The notes beneath the pieces were generated by a model. That model searched no databases and had not been told where the DNA came from. It saw only the letters and a list, made by a program, of their open reading frames with translations. Made by a program: the position numbers and the translations under genes. Positions 9,152 through 18,413 of a stretch of DNA of 64,000 nt are shown here, piece by piece; within the stretch, counting starts at the first letter, position 1, and each line of letters starts with the position of its first letter. Source of the stretch: Oscillospiraceae bacterium (GTDB lineage: Bacteria; Bacillota; Clostridia; UMGS1810); assembly GCA_015068975.1 (NCBI GenBank), contig SVJM01000006.1, positions 1 to 64,000 of the forward strand, written 5' to 3'.

Positions 9152-10336
9152 TTAGTCGTATCTTAAAGCATCGATCGGATTGAGTGATGCTGCTTTTTTG
9201 GCAGGGAAATAGCCGAAGGCTACTCCTATAAATGCCGAAATGGTAAATGAAATCATTATTGCTGTAAAGGATACTGCTGTAGGAATGTTTAAAAATCGGG
9301 ACCCTACAACAGACCCGGCTATTCCAAACAGTATCCCTATCACCCCTCCGATGCAGCTTGTTGTCATTGCCTCAACTACAAATTGTGAAAGGATATCCCA
9401 GGGAGCCGCTCCAAGGGATTTTCTAACACCGATTTCTCTGGTTCTTTCTGTCACAGATACAAGCATAATGTTCATAATCCCGATACCACCCACAAGAAGC
9501 GATACTCCTGCCACACATGCTCCAAGAAGAGACATTGTATCTGTCATTGTACTTACAGTATCTATAAGACTTGCCATATTGATTACGGTATATGCGTTAG
9601 AATTTGAGAATGTTTTAAAAAGATAATTCTCTACAAGCACCTGTGCCGCCTCTGCCACATCCTTGTTTGTGGCACAAAAAATAAATGTACTGAGCCTTCC
9701 CATTCCCGAAAGCTTCTGTGCCACTGTATACGGAACAATAATTGCATCGTCGCCTGTAGACTCTTTTGAGTCATTTTTTTCTTCCATTACGCCTACAATA
9801 GTGAAATTTCTTCCGTTGATTTTGACAGACTGACCAAGAGCCTTCTCCGCTCCGCCATAAAACTCCTTTGCAACATATGTACCCACAACACAATTAAGAA
9901 GTCTTGCTTCACAATCCACATATGAGATATCTCTTCCAAACTCTGCTTCCTTGTCCGAAATCTCTGCATAATATTCATTTCCGCCTGTAACGGTAGTTGT
10001 GTCAAGGGATTCGTTGCCAGACTTAATCGATGCTCCCGACACGGTAACTGTAGGAGTAACGCTCTTAAGATAGTCCGGATTGTCCTCACAAAGCTTATAC
10101 ATATCATCCAGATTTACACTTCTGTTGCCGCCCCTTCCTCTGACCATAACCTGGATATTGGTTGCACCCATACTCTCGAAGGTATCGAGCATATTCTGTG
10201 TCATACCCTCAATAAGGCTTACTATGATGATAACCGCCCCGACACCGATGATAATACCCAGCATCGTGAGAAATGACCTCATTTTGCTGGACATAAGGCT
10301 TTTAAGGGCAAGTACAAATGATTGTTTAAGATTCAT
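9152..10336 (-). CDS. MacB/FtsX-like ABC transporter permease
   Basis: 394 residues. An N-terminal membrane helix (SFLTMLGIIIGVGAVIIIV) is followed by a large extracytoplasmic MacB-PCD region and three C-terminal helices including GGIGIMNIMLVSVTERTREIG, the FtsX signature. With the ATPase and the membrane-fusion protein it forms a tripartite-like efflux or peptide-export system in the cytoplasmic membrane. The gene overlaps the ATPase stop by about 11 bases, which indicates translational coupling. Confidence 0.92.
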   Translation of the reverse strand: MNLKQSFVLALKSLMSSKMRSFLTMLGIIIGVGAVIIIVSLIEGMTQNMLDTFESMGATNIQVMVRGRGGNRSVNLDDMYKLCEDNPDYLKSVTPTVTVSGASIKSGNESLDTTTVTGGNEYYAEISDKEAEFGRDISYVDCEARLLNCVVGTYVAKEFYGGAEKALGQSVKINGRNFTIVGVMEEKNDSKESTGDDAIIVPYTVAQKLSGMGRLSTFIFCATNKDVAEAAQVLVENYLFKTFSNSNAYTVINMASLIDTVSTMTDTMSLLGACVAGVSLLVGGIGIMNIMLVSVTERTREIGVRKSLGAAPWDILSQFVVEAMTTSCIGGVIGILFGIAGSVVGSRFLNIPTAVSFTAIMISFTISAFIGVAFGYFPAKKAASLNPIDALRYD

Positions 10337-11042
10337 CTTTCACTTCCCCTTTCGTCTTAACATTCTTCATATTATCTTCATCCGAAATTATCTTTCCATC
10401 CTGAATACGGATAATTCTATTTGTAGATTCAGCAATGGAATTATCGTGAGTGATAAGTATAACCGATGTGCCATCTGAATGAAGCTCTCTCAAAAAATTA
10501 ATAACATCTCTGCCGGTTTTTGAATCAAGAGCACCGGTAGGCTCATCTGCAAGAATTACAGGTGGTCTTCCTGCAAGTGCTCTTGCAATGGAAACCCTCT
10601 GCTGCTGTCCGCCTGACAGCTGAGAAGGAAACTTTTTGCCTCTGTCCAGAAGCCCTACTCTGTCAAGTGCCTCCTCTGCCATTTTTCTTCTCTCTGAAGC
10701 ACTCACTCTTCTGTATATCAGAGGAAGCTCAACATTTTCCAAAAGATTTAACTTTGCAATAAGGTTATATTGCTGAAAGATAAATCCAAGCTCCTTGTTT
10801 CTTATTGCAGCAAGTTGTTTTTCTGTCATTGTGCTTACGTCAGTGCCATTTAAATAATACTTGCCCGATGTGGGTATATCAAGACACCCGATAATATTCA
10901 TACAAGTTGACTTACCTGAGCCTGAAGAACCAACAATTGCTGTGAACTCACCCTTGTCTACAAAAAGAGAAACACCATCAAGAGCTCTTATCTCGCTATC
11001 TCCGTCAGAGTATATTTTGTATACATCTTCAAGTCGAATCAT
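10326..11042 (-). CDS. ABC transporter ATP-binding protein, MacB/LolD type
   Basis: 238 residues. Walker A is GSSGSGKST, the signature is LSGGQQQR and Walker B is [16 protein letters not shown]. The LolD/MacB subfamily pattern [21 protein letters not shown] is clear. It energises the permease encoded immediately downstream. It lies 15 bp after the membrane-fusion gene, in the same operon. Confidence 0.95.
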   Translation of the reverse strand: MIRLEDVYKIYSDGDSEIRALDGVSLFVDKGEFTAIVGSSGSGKSTCMNIIGCLDIPTSGKYYLNGTDVSTMTEKQLAAIRNKELGFIFQQYNLIAKLNLLENVELPLIYRRVSASERRKMAEEALDRVGLLDRGKKFPSQLSGGQQQRVSIARALAGRPPVILADEPTGALDSKTGRDVINFLRELHSDGTSVILITHDNSIAESTNRIIRIQDGKIISDEDNMKNVKTKGEVKDES

Positions 11043-11057
11043 AGATGCTCCTCCTTA

Positions 11058-12800
11058 TTATCTTGTACTTTGTCTATTGGCACCACCTGAATTGCCTGAA
11101 GACCTGTTACTGCCCGAATTCCCGGACTGTCTGTTAGCACCCGTACCACCTGACGGTCTGTTGCTGCCCATGCCTCCGGGCATTCCTCCGCCCATACCGC
11201 CGGGCATTCCGCCACTTATTCCCGGTATACCAACTCTTGCTGCGCCTTCGGTGGCATCAGGGATTACAACCTCATCACCTTCGTTAAGTCCTGATTTGAT
11301 TTCTATAAATTCATCACTGCTTATACCGGTTTCTACTCTCACCGCCTTGAAGCCTTCCGGAATTGTAAGTCGCTTTTTGATATTATCAGCATTTTCTCCG
11401 CTTAATTCCGGCATAGAAGTCTTTGCAATAACTATACCGCCTCTGTTAATGGCAGATACAGGTACTCTGAGAACATTTTCTACACTTTCGATAATGATGT
11501 CACCTGTAACATTCATTCCCGGGGTAAGCATATCCTTTTTCTTATCTGTTATGAGAACTGTTACGGGATACGAAGTAACACCCTGTGAGGATGTGCCTTC
11601 TACACTGATTTTGTCAACTATTCCCTCAAATCTTTCATTCTCGTATGCATCTGCTGTGATATGCACCGTCTGTCCCACAGAAATCTTGCCTATATCAAGC
11701 TCATCTATACTCATATCAAATGTCCTTCCGGAAAGGTCTGCTATAATTGCCATTGCAGTGTTGGAATTTGTATTGTCCAGCTTTTCGCCTACTTTTATAT
11801 TTTTTGTAGTAACAGTTCCTGAAATAGGTGCTTTGATTATGTAGTCCTCACGCTTTTCTGTTGTATCCTTCAGAGATGTTCTGGCATCATTCAATGAAAG
11901 TCTGGCGTTTTTCAATGCTTTTTCATTTTCTTTGCTGTCAAGCTTTATCACTACAGCACCTTTTTCGACTCTGTCTCCCACCTGATATCCTACATATGAG
12001 ACCTCTCCTGATGTTTCAAGCATAACCTGTTGTTCGTCAAAATAAGAAAATGTACCTTCATCCATTCCCGCAAAGGTTTCATCTCCCGAAAATACAACAG
12101 CTGTTGCACTGTCTCCCACCATAACGGCTCCCGGATTTTCAACTGCAATTTCTACTCTTCTTTCGTTAAGTCCACCATTGGTTACATAGTGTACCTTGCC
12201 GGAAATTTCTGCATCAGAGCCCGTAAGCTTTACTGATGCACTCATTCCCTCATACATACGTTCTGCATCTTCCTTAAGGAAATTGATATTAAGTATCATA
12301 TGATCTTCATTTCGTATTGTTGCAATCTTTCCCTTGCCGACGCTGTCACCATCTTCCACACTTAGCTCTGTAATTGTGCCTGAAATAGGAGCATACACGG
12401 TCTGCTTTTCGATTTCTTCCAGAGCATCATTGTAATTATCCTGTGCCTTTTCCAAAGCATTCTGAGCCTTATCAATAGAAGCGTCAAGATCTGAAGAATC
12501 AATCTTGTATAGTATCTGGTCTTTTTTTACCTTGTCACCCTCCTGGAATGTACAGGCTATGACCTCTCCCTTTACACCGATCGCAGTGACTTCATAACGG
12601 TCCATTGCCTCAATAGTTCCCGTTCCTTCGATTATCTTGTCAATATTTCCTTTTGTGACCTTGCCTGTAAGAGTAGCTCCACCTACAGCCTTGTCATCCT
12701 TTTGTGACATAAAAAACAATATTGCGCACACAATAAGAGCAATTATTACCGCAAAGATAATAAGCTTTTTTACATTGATTTTTTTAAGAAATTCTTTCAT
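11058..12800 (-). CDS. HlyD/MacA-like membrane-fusion (efflux adaptor) protein
   Basis: 580 residues. One N-terminal membrane anchor (KKLIIFAVIIALIVCAILFFM) precedes two biotinyl-lipoyl-like segments (VYAPISGTITELS and IKAPISGTVTTKN), coiled-coil arms and beta-barrel parts. It is longer than usual (most are 350-450) because the lipoyl/hairpin part appears twice and the last ~50 residues are a low-complexity tail rich in Gly, Met, Asn, Ser and Arg. In Gram-positives this adaptor links the ABC permease to the cell wall side. It is the first transport gene of the operon, 14 bp after the histidine kinase gene. Confidence 0.9.
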   Translation of the reverse strand: MKEFLKKINVKKLIIFAVIIALIVCAILFFMSQKDDKAVGGATLTGKVTKGNIDKIIEGTGTIEAMDRYEVTAIGVKGEVIACTFQEGDKVKKDQILYKIDSSDLDASIDKAQNALEKAQDNYNDALEEIEKQTVYAPISGTITELSVEDGDSVGKGKIATIRNEDHMILNINFLKEDAERMYEGMSASVKLTGSDAEISGKVHYVTNGGLNERRVEIAVENPGAVMVGDSATAVVFSGDETFAGMDEGTFSYFDEQQVMLETSGEVSYVGYQVGDRVEKGAVVIKLDSKENEKALKNARLSLNDARTSLKDTTEKREDYIIKAPISGTVTTKNIKVGEKLDNTNSNTAMAIIADLSGRTFDMSIDELDIGKISVGQTVHITADAYENERFEGIVDKISVEGTSSQGVTSYPVTVLITDKKKDMLTPGMNVTGDIIIESVENVLRVPVSAINRGGIVIAKTSMPELSGENADNIKKRLTIPEGFKAVRVETGISSDEFIEIKSGLNEGDEVVIPDATEGAARVGIPGISGGMPGGMGGGMPGGMGSNRPSGGTGANRQSGNSGSNRSSGNSGGANRQSTR

Positions 12801-12814
12801 TACAGTCTCCCTTC

Positions 12815-14332
12815 TTATCCTTCAGCATCCAATTCAAACCAGAATACAGACCCGCATCCGGGTGCGCTGTCTACACCGAATTGTGCCTTATGAACTTCCA
12901 GTATATTTTTTACAATAGAAAGTCCCAGCCCTGAACCTTCCACCTCTCTGGTGTGGGTTCTGCTTGATTTGTAATACCGATCCCATACAAACTCTTTTTC
13001 TTTATCGTCTATTCCCTTGCCGGTATCCCTTACTTCAAACCTTATCCTGCCAGCCTCTGTGGTACAAACAGAAACAAATATCTTTTTGTCCTCACCTGTA
13101 TAGTTAATGGCATTGCTTATAAGGTTGTATATAGCCTGATTTATCATTCTTTCATCAGCCATTACCATAAGTCCAGGCTCAATACGGGTATCGATTACAT
13201 ATCCGTCTTTTTCTGATACCACCTGAAAGCTTGTCATAATAGACTCTACAATATCAGATATGCACAGGTTTTTCATATCCTTCTGATGTATGCCTGCATC
13301 GAATTTGCTCAGATCAAGCATATCAGTAACAAGATTTGACAGTCTGTCCGCTTCCTTTATAATAACATTTGTATGAAGCTCCCTTTTTTGCGGATTATCT
13401 CCCGACAAATCTCTTATCATTTCTGCATATGACCTTATGATAGTAAGAGGTGTTCTTAAGTCATGACTTACATTAGCCATAAGGTCGTTTCTCATATTTT
13501 CGGTTTTTTCTATTTCTTTTGTGGCAAAATTCAGCACATTACTAAGCCTGTTAAGCTCAAAATACTCACTTTCGTCAAACTCTGTGCTATAGTTTCCCTC
13601 TGCAAGCTGTTCTGCAGATCTGGTGATATTTTCAATAGGCTTAGTCAGCCTTTTTGAAAAGAAATATGACAGGACAAATGCTACTGCCAAAGAAAGTATT
13701 GTTACCATTATAAGCTGTGTCCGAAGTATATCTATCGTATAATTTGATGGCGGAAGAGCCGCCCTTACATATACATATACATGTCCTGAGTCAACAGGTT
13801 TTTTTACTGCATAAGTAATCATTTTTCCAAATCTTCGGTTCTTTTCTGTATGTGTGACGGAGGTTCCCTTTATTCCTTCAAACATTTCCATCACTCTTTT
13901 TGCATCAGTCTTCTTAATCTGCTGATGAGATTCATACTCTGATTCGCCGGGTCTTTCTTCGGGTTTTTTCCGTTCTGCATCACCTTTAAACATATGATTT
14001 TGCTTTGCCTCTCCGTTTCTTCTTATATGAAGAGGCTCCACTTTGAAATTATATGTATCGGTAAAATGGATAATGTTCAGATTATCATCAAAAACTCCTA
14101 TTGATACTCCCTGAACAAATGCTGCCTTTTCTGTCTCTTCTTCAAAATTTTCACTTCCGTATTTTGCAATAATCTCGTTTCCTATAGAAGTAAGCTCTTT
14201 TATCTTCATAGTCTCATAATATGTAGAAAACAGTATTATCTGCAAAATCCACAGTGTTACCATTATAATTATGGAAAAAACCGTGAAGTATTTCCATATA
14301 TGCAGTGACATTTTCTTTTTGCAACTTTTCAT
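12815..14332 (-). CDS. Membrane sensor histidine kinase
   Basis: 505 residues. There are two membrane helices (residues ~12-38 and ~208-235) around an extracytoplasmic sensor of about 170 residues, then HAMP (SKRLTKPIENITRSAEQLAEG), HisKA with NVSHDLRTPLT (phospho-accepting His290) and HATPase boxes (NLISNAINYTG, DTGKGIDD, GSGLGLSIVK). It pairs with the response regulator 9 bp upstream. The coupling to an ABC exporter matches envelope-stress or antimicrobial-peptide sensing systems of Firmicutes; the signal is unknown. Confidence 0.95.
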   Translation of the reverse strand: MKSCKKKMSLHIWKYFTVFSIIIMVTLWILQIILFSTYYETMKIKELTSIGNEIIAKYGSENFEEETEKAAFVQGVSIGVFDDNLNIIHFTDTYNFKVEPLHIRRNGEAKQNHMFKGDAERKKPEERPGESEYESHQQIKKTDAKRVMEMFEGIKGTSVTHTEKNRRFGKMITYAVKKPVDSGHVYVYVRAALPPSNYTIDILRTQLIMVTILSLAVAFVLSYFFSKRLTKPIENITRSAEQLAEGNYSTEFDESEYFELNRLSNVLNFATKEIEKTENMRNDLMANVSHDLRTPLTIIRSYAEMIRDLSGDNPQKRELHTNVIIKEADRLSNLVTDMLDLSKFDAGIHQKDMKNLCISDIVESIMTSFQVVSEKDGYVIDTRIEPGLMVMADERMINQAIYNLISNAINYTGEDKKIFVSVCTTEAGRIRFEVRDTGKGIDDKEKEFVWDRYYKSSRTHTREVEGSGLGLSIVKNILEVHKAQFGVDSAPGCGSVFWFELDAEG

Positions 14333-14341
14333 ACTTTCCCC

Positions 14342-15019
14342 CTATGCCTCAAATTTGTAACCAAAGCCTCTTAAAGTAACTATCATATCACGATATGCAC
14401 CAAGGTTGTTTCTCAGCATCTTGATGTGTGTATCCACTGTTCTGTCATCTCCGTAAAAATCGTATCCCCATACATCGCAGAGAAGCTTTTCTCTGGAAAG
14501 GGCAATATTTTTATTCTTTACAAGATAAAACAAAAGGTCATATTCCTTAGGTGTAAGCTCTGCTGTTTTGTCATCTACTGTGACCCTTCTGCCCAGAATA
14601 TCTATACAAAGTCCTGAAAAAACATACTTTTCTTCATTCTCTCTTATACCAAGGCTCTTTTTGTTTCTTGAAATAACCACATTAAGTCTTGCCATAATCT
14701 CCTTTGGAGAGAATGGCTTTGTAACATAGTCGTCAATCCCCATTTCGAAGCCAAAGAGCTTATCGTATTCGTCCCCTCTTGCAGAAAGCATTATAACAGG
14801 TATATCCTTATCTTTTTTTATCTCCTTACAAGCGGAATACCCATCAAGTCTGGGCATCATTATATCCATAATAATTGCATCGAAATCCTCTTTTTTGCAA
14901 ATATTCACTGCTTCCATACCATCACAAGCTTCCGTTACGGTATATCCTTCAAACTCTGCATATTCTTTTATAACTTCTCTTATTCTCAATTCATCATCAG
15001 CTATAAGGATTTTATACAT
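14342..15019 (-). CDS. OmpR/PhoB-family response regulator
   Basis: 225 residues. The receiver domain has ADDE near the N-terminus, phospho-acceptor Asp52 in IIMDIMMPRLDG and Lys in VTKPFSP. The C-terminal winged helix (LTPKEYDLLFYLVKN, RTVDTHIKMLRNNL, RGFGYKFE) binds DNA. The start is ATG 15019, preceded by GGAGGT; an open frame extends 54 codons further upstream but has no ribosome site. First gene of the six-gene operon ending at 6828. Confidence 0.95.
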   Translation of the reverse strand: MYKILIADDELRIREVIKEYAEFEGYTVTEACDGMEAVNICKKEDFDAIIMDIMMPRLDGYSACKEIKKDKDIPVIMLSARGDEYDKLFGFEMGIDDYVTKPFSPKEIMARLNVVISRNKKSLGIRENEEKYVFSGLCIDILGRRVTVDDKTAELTPKEYDLLFYLVKNKNIALSREKLLCDVWGYDFYGDDRTVDTHIKMLRNNLGAYRDMIVTLRGFGYKFEA

Positions 15020-15048
15020 AAACTTACCTCCGGTAATATTCATATAAA

Positions 15049-15096
15049 TGTGGTTAATATTACCACATAATAGATTGTATAATAACATTGTGACAA
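15049..15096 (-). promoter_or_regulatory. Promoter and palindrome upstream of the two-component/ABC operon
   Basis: On the minus strand TTGTCA (15091-15096) and TATTAT (15067-15072) are 18 bases apart. The palindrome TGTGGTTAATATTACCACA (15049-15067) lies at the predicted transcript start. It could be the binding site of the response regulator (autoregulation) or of another repressor. Confidence 0.5.
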
Positions 15097-15111
15097 TCAT
15101 GTGATAAATAA

Positions 15112-15153
15112 AAAAAAGGAGCATCAGAAAAGCCTTTGCCTTCCGATACCCCA
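15112..15153 (-). terminator. Imperfect terminator after rpmE
   Basis: On the minus strand GGGGTATCGGAAGGC pairs, with several G-U and mismatched positions, with GGCTTTTCTGATGCTCC, and a run of eight T follows. Confidence 0.65.
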
Positions 15154-15164
15154 AATTTTTGAAA

Positions 15165-15368
15165 TTATTTGTCCATGCCAAATCTCTTTCTGAATTTCTC
15201 TACTCTACCGCCGGTATCTACCAATTTCTGCTTTCCGGTGTAGAAAGGATGACACTGTGAGCAAATTTCAACATTGATGTTTTCTTTTGTTGATCTTGTC
15301 ACAAATGTAGCGCCACAAGCACATTTAACTGTTGCTTCTTTGTACTCAGGATGAATTCCTTCTCTCAT
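15165..15368 (-). CDS. rpmE: 50S ribosomal protein bL31
   Basis: 67 residues, full family length. The N-terminus [16 protein letters not shown] and the zinc ligands Cys16, Cys18, Cys36 and Cys39 identify the zinc-binding (C+) form of bL31. It lies 120 bp downstream of the rubrerythrin gene and has its own GAGGTG ribosome site. Confidence 0.97.
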   Translation of the reverse strand: MREGIHPEYKEATVKCACGATFVTRSTKENINVEICSQCHPFYTGKQKLVDTGGRVEKFRKRFGMDK

Positions 15369-15488
15369 TTATTTCACCTCTTTCAATAATACTCAATAAA
15401 TCAATCTTAAATAAGCATTAATGAGTATAACACAAAAGAAATAAAAAAGCAAGTATATTTTAAAAAATTTTTCTATTACTTACAAATT

Positions 15489-16082
15489 TCATTGAATATT
15501 TACAGGATTACAAGTGTTTTTTGTGAAATAACCCTGTTTTTTCTTACAAACAGGACAAATCTCTGGTGCAGATGTCCCTTCTATTATTGCTCCACAGTTT
15601 GAACACTGCCACTGGACTTCAGTGTCCTCTTTATATAATGAAGAATTATTTATTTCATTAAGATACTTATCAAATCTGTCCCCGTGGATCTTTTCTACAC
15701 GTGATATCATTTCAAAGGCATTTGCAATAGCATCGAAGCCTTCTTCTTTAGCAACACGAGCAAACTCCGAATAGACCTCTTCCCATTCTTCATATTCATT
15801 TTTCTTTGCAGCACCCAGATGCTCTGCAGTGGTATCATAACTGTTTACCGGATATGCAGTATCAAGGGTTATTACCTCACCATTTGATGCCTTTAAGAAA
15901 TCATAAAACACCTTTGCGTGAGCCAGCTCCTGCTTGGCTGTATATTCAAAAACTTTTGCTATCCCCTGGTGGCCTTCCTTTCTTGCAACAGATGCTGCCA
16001 TATCATATCTGGATCTTGCCTGACATTCTCCTGCAAATGCTCTCATAAGATTTACTCTTGTTTTTGAATCTTTCAGTTCCAT
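15489..16082 (-). CDS. rbr: Rubrerythrin
   Basis: 197 residues. The four-helix diiron domain carries FAGECQARSRY, KQELAHAKVF and VEKIHGDRF, giving the Glu and His ligands. The C-terminal rubredoxin-like domain has CSNCG and CPVCKK for the Fe(SCys)4 site. It is a cytosolic peroxidase that reduces hydrogen peroxide with electrons from rubredoxin or NADH, typical of anaerobes. It is monocistronic or read through into rpmE. Confidence 0.97.
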   Translation of the reverse strand: MELKDSKTRVNLMRAFAGECQARSRYDMAASVARKEGHQGIAKVFEYTAKQELAHAKVFYDFLKASNGEVITLDTAYPVNSYDTTAEHLGAAKKNEYEEWEEVYSEFARVAKEEGFDAIANAFEMISRVEKIHGDRFDKYLNEINNSSLYKEDTEVQWQCSNCGAIIEGTSAPEICPVCKKKQGYFTKNTCNPVNIQ

Positions 16083-16194
16083 ATTTCATATTTCCTTCCT
16101 TATATATAATGATAAAAATATTTTTATCTTTTTTGGATATATTATACACAAAATTAAAATTTTTTAAAAAAACTCTTGCATTATTAAAAATAAT

Positions 16195-16293
16195 GTGATA
16201 TTATTAATCGGTACAACGGATGGTCCTCTGTAATATTTGGCCAGTTATGGCACCTTTTACAAGAACATCTACGAGAGAGAGGAGGATAATACA
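16195..16293 (+). promoter_or_regulatory. 5' leader of rplS
   Basis: The ~95-base leader before rplS has a GC-richer block (GTACAACGGATGGTCCTC, then TTGGCCAG) ending in a strong GAGAGGAGG ribosome site. Autogenous leaders for L19 are known in Firmicutes, and this may be one. No structure was computed. Confidence 0.35.
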
Positions 16294-16638
16294 ATGGATA
16301 TTATTAAAAGTTTGACTGCTGATCAGATCAGAACAGATCTTCCTGAATTATGCATTGGTGATACTGTTAGAGTTCACGTAAAGGTTAAAGAAGGAAAGAG
16401 CGAAAGAATCCAGGTTTTTGAAGGTACTATTATCTACAAAAAGCATGGCGGTATTTCTGAAACATTCACAGTAAGAAAGATTTCCTACGGTGTTGGTGTT
16501 GAAAGAACTTTCCCTGTTAACTCACCTAAGATTGCAAAGATCGAAGTTACAAGAAAAGGTAAAGTTAGAAGATCTAAACTTTATTACATCAGAGAGAAAG
16601 TCGGCAAAGCTGCAAAGGTAAAAGAATTAATCAAATAA
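16294..16638 (+). CDS. rplS: 50S ribosomal protein bL19
   Basis: 114 residues, normal length. Motifs [23 protein letters not shown] and [14 protein letters not shown] are diagnostic. It sits at the 30S-50S interface. ATG 16294 is chosen because GGAGG lies 10 bases upstream; the frame is open for another 19 codons but without a ribosome site. It is followed by lepB, a conserved Firmicutes order. Confidence 0.97.
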   Translation: MDIIKSLTADQIRTDLPELCIGDTVRVHVKVKEGKSERIQVFEGTIIYKKHGGISETFTVRKISYGVGVERTFPVNSPKIAKIEVTRKGKVRRSKLYYIREKVGKAAKVKELIK

Positions 16639-16645
16639 TAATGAT

Positions 16646-16694
16646 TGCATAAACACTTATTGGTATGGAAATTTTTTCCATACCAATTTATGCA
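16646..16694. terminator. Long hairpin between rplS and lepB
   Basis: GCATAAA...TTTATGC encloses TTGGTATGGAA/TTCCATACCAA. There is no strong T-run, so it may attenuate or stabilise rather than fully terminate before lepB. Confidence 0.5.
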
Positions 16695-16753
16695 TTATAG
16701 CCAAATTTAAGTTTAAAATAATTTATATATATAATGAAAGGAATGGTTTAGAA

Positions 16754-17434
16754 ATGGATAATTCCTACAACAATGAAACTGAAGTTGTTCATAGTGATGA
16801 GGTAAATAATGATACATTAGCTTCAGAAGATATAAATGTCAGCATGGATAACCACATTAACAATGAAATATCCGAAGAAAACCTTAAACCAAAAAAAAGT
16901 ATGCAAAGAGAAATTCTTGAATGGGTAATATCTATAGTAGCTGCAGTCCTTATAGCTCTTATAGTGAGAAACTACGTATTCACATTTGTAAATGTTGTAG
17001 GAAGCTCTATGGAACCTACTATTCAGAATGGAGACATATTCTTTGCAAGAAGAATAATGTATGAGCCACAAGCCGGTGATGTAATAATACTTACCCCATA
17101 TCCCGGTGGTGATCCATTTATAAAGAGAATTATCGCACTGGAAAATCAGGTGGTAGATATCGACAGATTTACCGGTGAGGTTTCCGTTGACGGAGAAATA
17201 CTTGATGAAAAATACATCGATACAGATGTGATAACACAACCCGGTGGTGTAATCGGATACCCATACACTGTTCCTGAGGGTCACGTATTTGTCCTTGGAG
17301 ACAACCGTCATCCCGGCGGAAGTACTGATTCACGATCTATCGGACCTATCCCATATGAATCCATCATAGGTAAAGCTTCATTCAGAGTATGGCCTTTTAA
17401 ATCCTTTGGTAGTCTGCCAAATGGGAATGAATAA
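16754..17434 (+). CDS. lepB: Signal peptidase I
   Basis: 226 residues. An unusual acidic, Asn-rich cytosolic extension of about 48 residues precedes a single membrane helix (residues ~54-72). The catalytic serine is Ser85 in GSSMEPT and the general base is Lys124 in FIKRIIA. The GDNR box (VLGDNRHPGGSTDSR) is near the C-terminus. It cleaves signal peptides of secreted proteins such as the GH10 and stalk proteins of this window. Confidence 0.95.
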   Translation: MDNSYNNETEVVHSDEVNNDTLASEDINVSMDNHINNEISEENLKPKKSMQREILEWVISIVAAVLIALIVRNYVFTFVNVVGSSMEPTIQNGDIFFARRIMYEPQAGDVIILTPYPGGDPFIKRIIALENQVVDIDRFTGEVSVDGEILDEKYIDTDVITQPGGVIGYPYTVPEGHVFVLGDNRHPGGSTDSRSIGPIPYESIIGKASFRVWPFKSFGSLPNGNE

Positions 17435-17447
17435 TATATAATGAAAG

Positions 17448-17481
17448 AAACTCCGCATAAATTATCAATGCGGAGTTTTTT
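17448..17481 (+). terminator. Rho-independent terminator after lepB
   Basis: AACTCCGCAT pairs with ATGCGGAGTT around a 9-base loop and is followed by TTTTTTG. Confidence 0.9.
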
Positions 17482-17482
17482 G

Positions 17483-18413
17483 TACCATAAGATTTGCATA
17501 TTACCTCCCCTTGCATGCTTATACAGTAAACAATATGATGCATAAAATTAGATTTCCTTCATTATATAATATAATGTAGAAACACATTGGATTATTTTCC
17601 TGTCAGACATAGGTTGTACCCACAAAGGATGTTTAAAATTATTATAAGATAAAGCTCTTAATAAACAAACACTATATATAGTGGTAAGATTTACCGATTT
17701 TCCGCATAAAAACGGGCAAAATTACATATATTTTTGATTTTCTGAAACCCTGAAAATACATCAAAAAAGCTAATTGTCCGCTTTTTGGTACAGTAAAATT
17801 AATGTTTTTCAATGATATTTTTCCCACATTCTATATTTTTTTATATAAATTCAAAGATTTTTATAGTTTCGAACTGAAAAAGGACCTTTTATATTATATT
17901 TTTGTTTTTTTCCTGAATTATCACCGATTATCTGACATTTTTTTCAAGACTCTGAAACCCTATTGGTTGAGCGGTTTTCCGGATGATAAATTATTTTCTT
18001 CGCCTAAGAAGGCATTATTTTTTGCTCTTATATGCAAAATAGCCAAAAACAACTCCAAAAAAGCCCCTTTTGAAAACTTTTTTGTTAAACATGCACAAAA
18101 AACTACTTGACCCATTTTTTTGATTATAATAAAAAAAGTCCTACATATACTGTAACGACGAGGGTTTGAAGAATTTTTGGCAAAAATTGTAAATACTATC
18201 AAAATCACTGTTTTTTTCAAAAAAATTTGTTGAATATGCCTATTGATTTTTTACTTTTTTTGGAAAAAGTTTGACAAAAATGAAATCTAACGATAAAATT
18301 AGCAACGGCGAATCGGGGAAAGGGTTTACTCTTTCTGAATAAATCGTTTGCAAATACTACCTGTTGTACAACGAGGCAAATGAAATATGTTGATTCAAAA
18401 TTAGGAGGAATGT
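17483..18413. other. Long AT-rich non-coding stretch before the 3D protein gene
   Basis: About 930 bases with many A/T homopolymers and no supported gene. Small open frames here lack ribosome sites and resemble no family. The last ~110 bases (18301-18400) are less AT-rich (GCAACGGCGAATCGGGG, later TACAACGAGGC) and could be a structured leader for the downstream gene. No known riboswitch consensus was matched with confidence. Confidence 0.6.

Noticed and set aside
17802-18110. A 102-residue open frame in the AT-rich stretch
   Set aside because: Very rich in Phe, Tyr, Lys and Asn as expected from AT-rich non-coding DNA, with no ribosome site.
18301-18400. A ydaO-type c-di-AMP riboswitch
   Set aside because: Only short matches such as GGGGAA and GAAT are seen; the conserved GTCAGCTAACCTCGTA core is absent.
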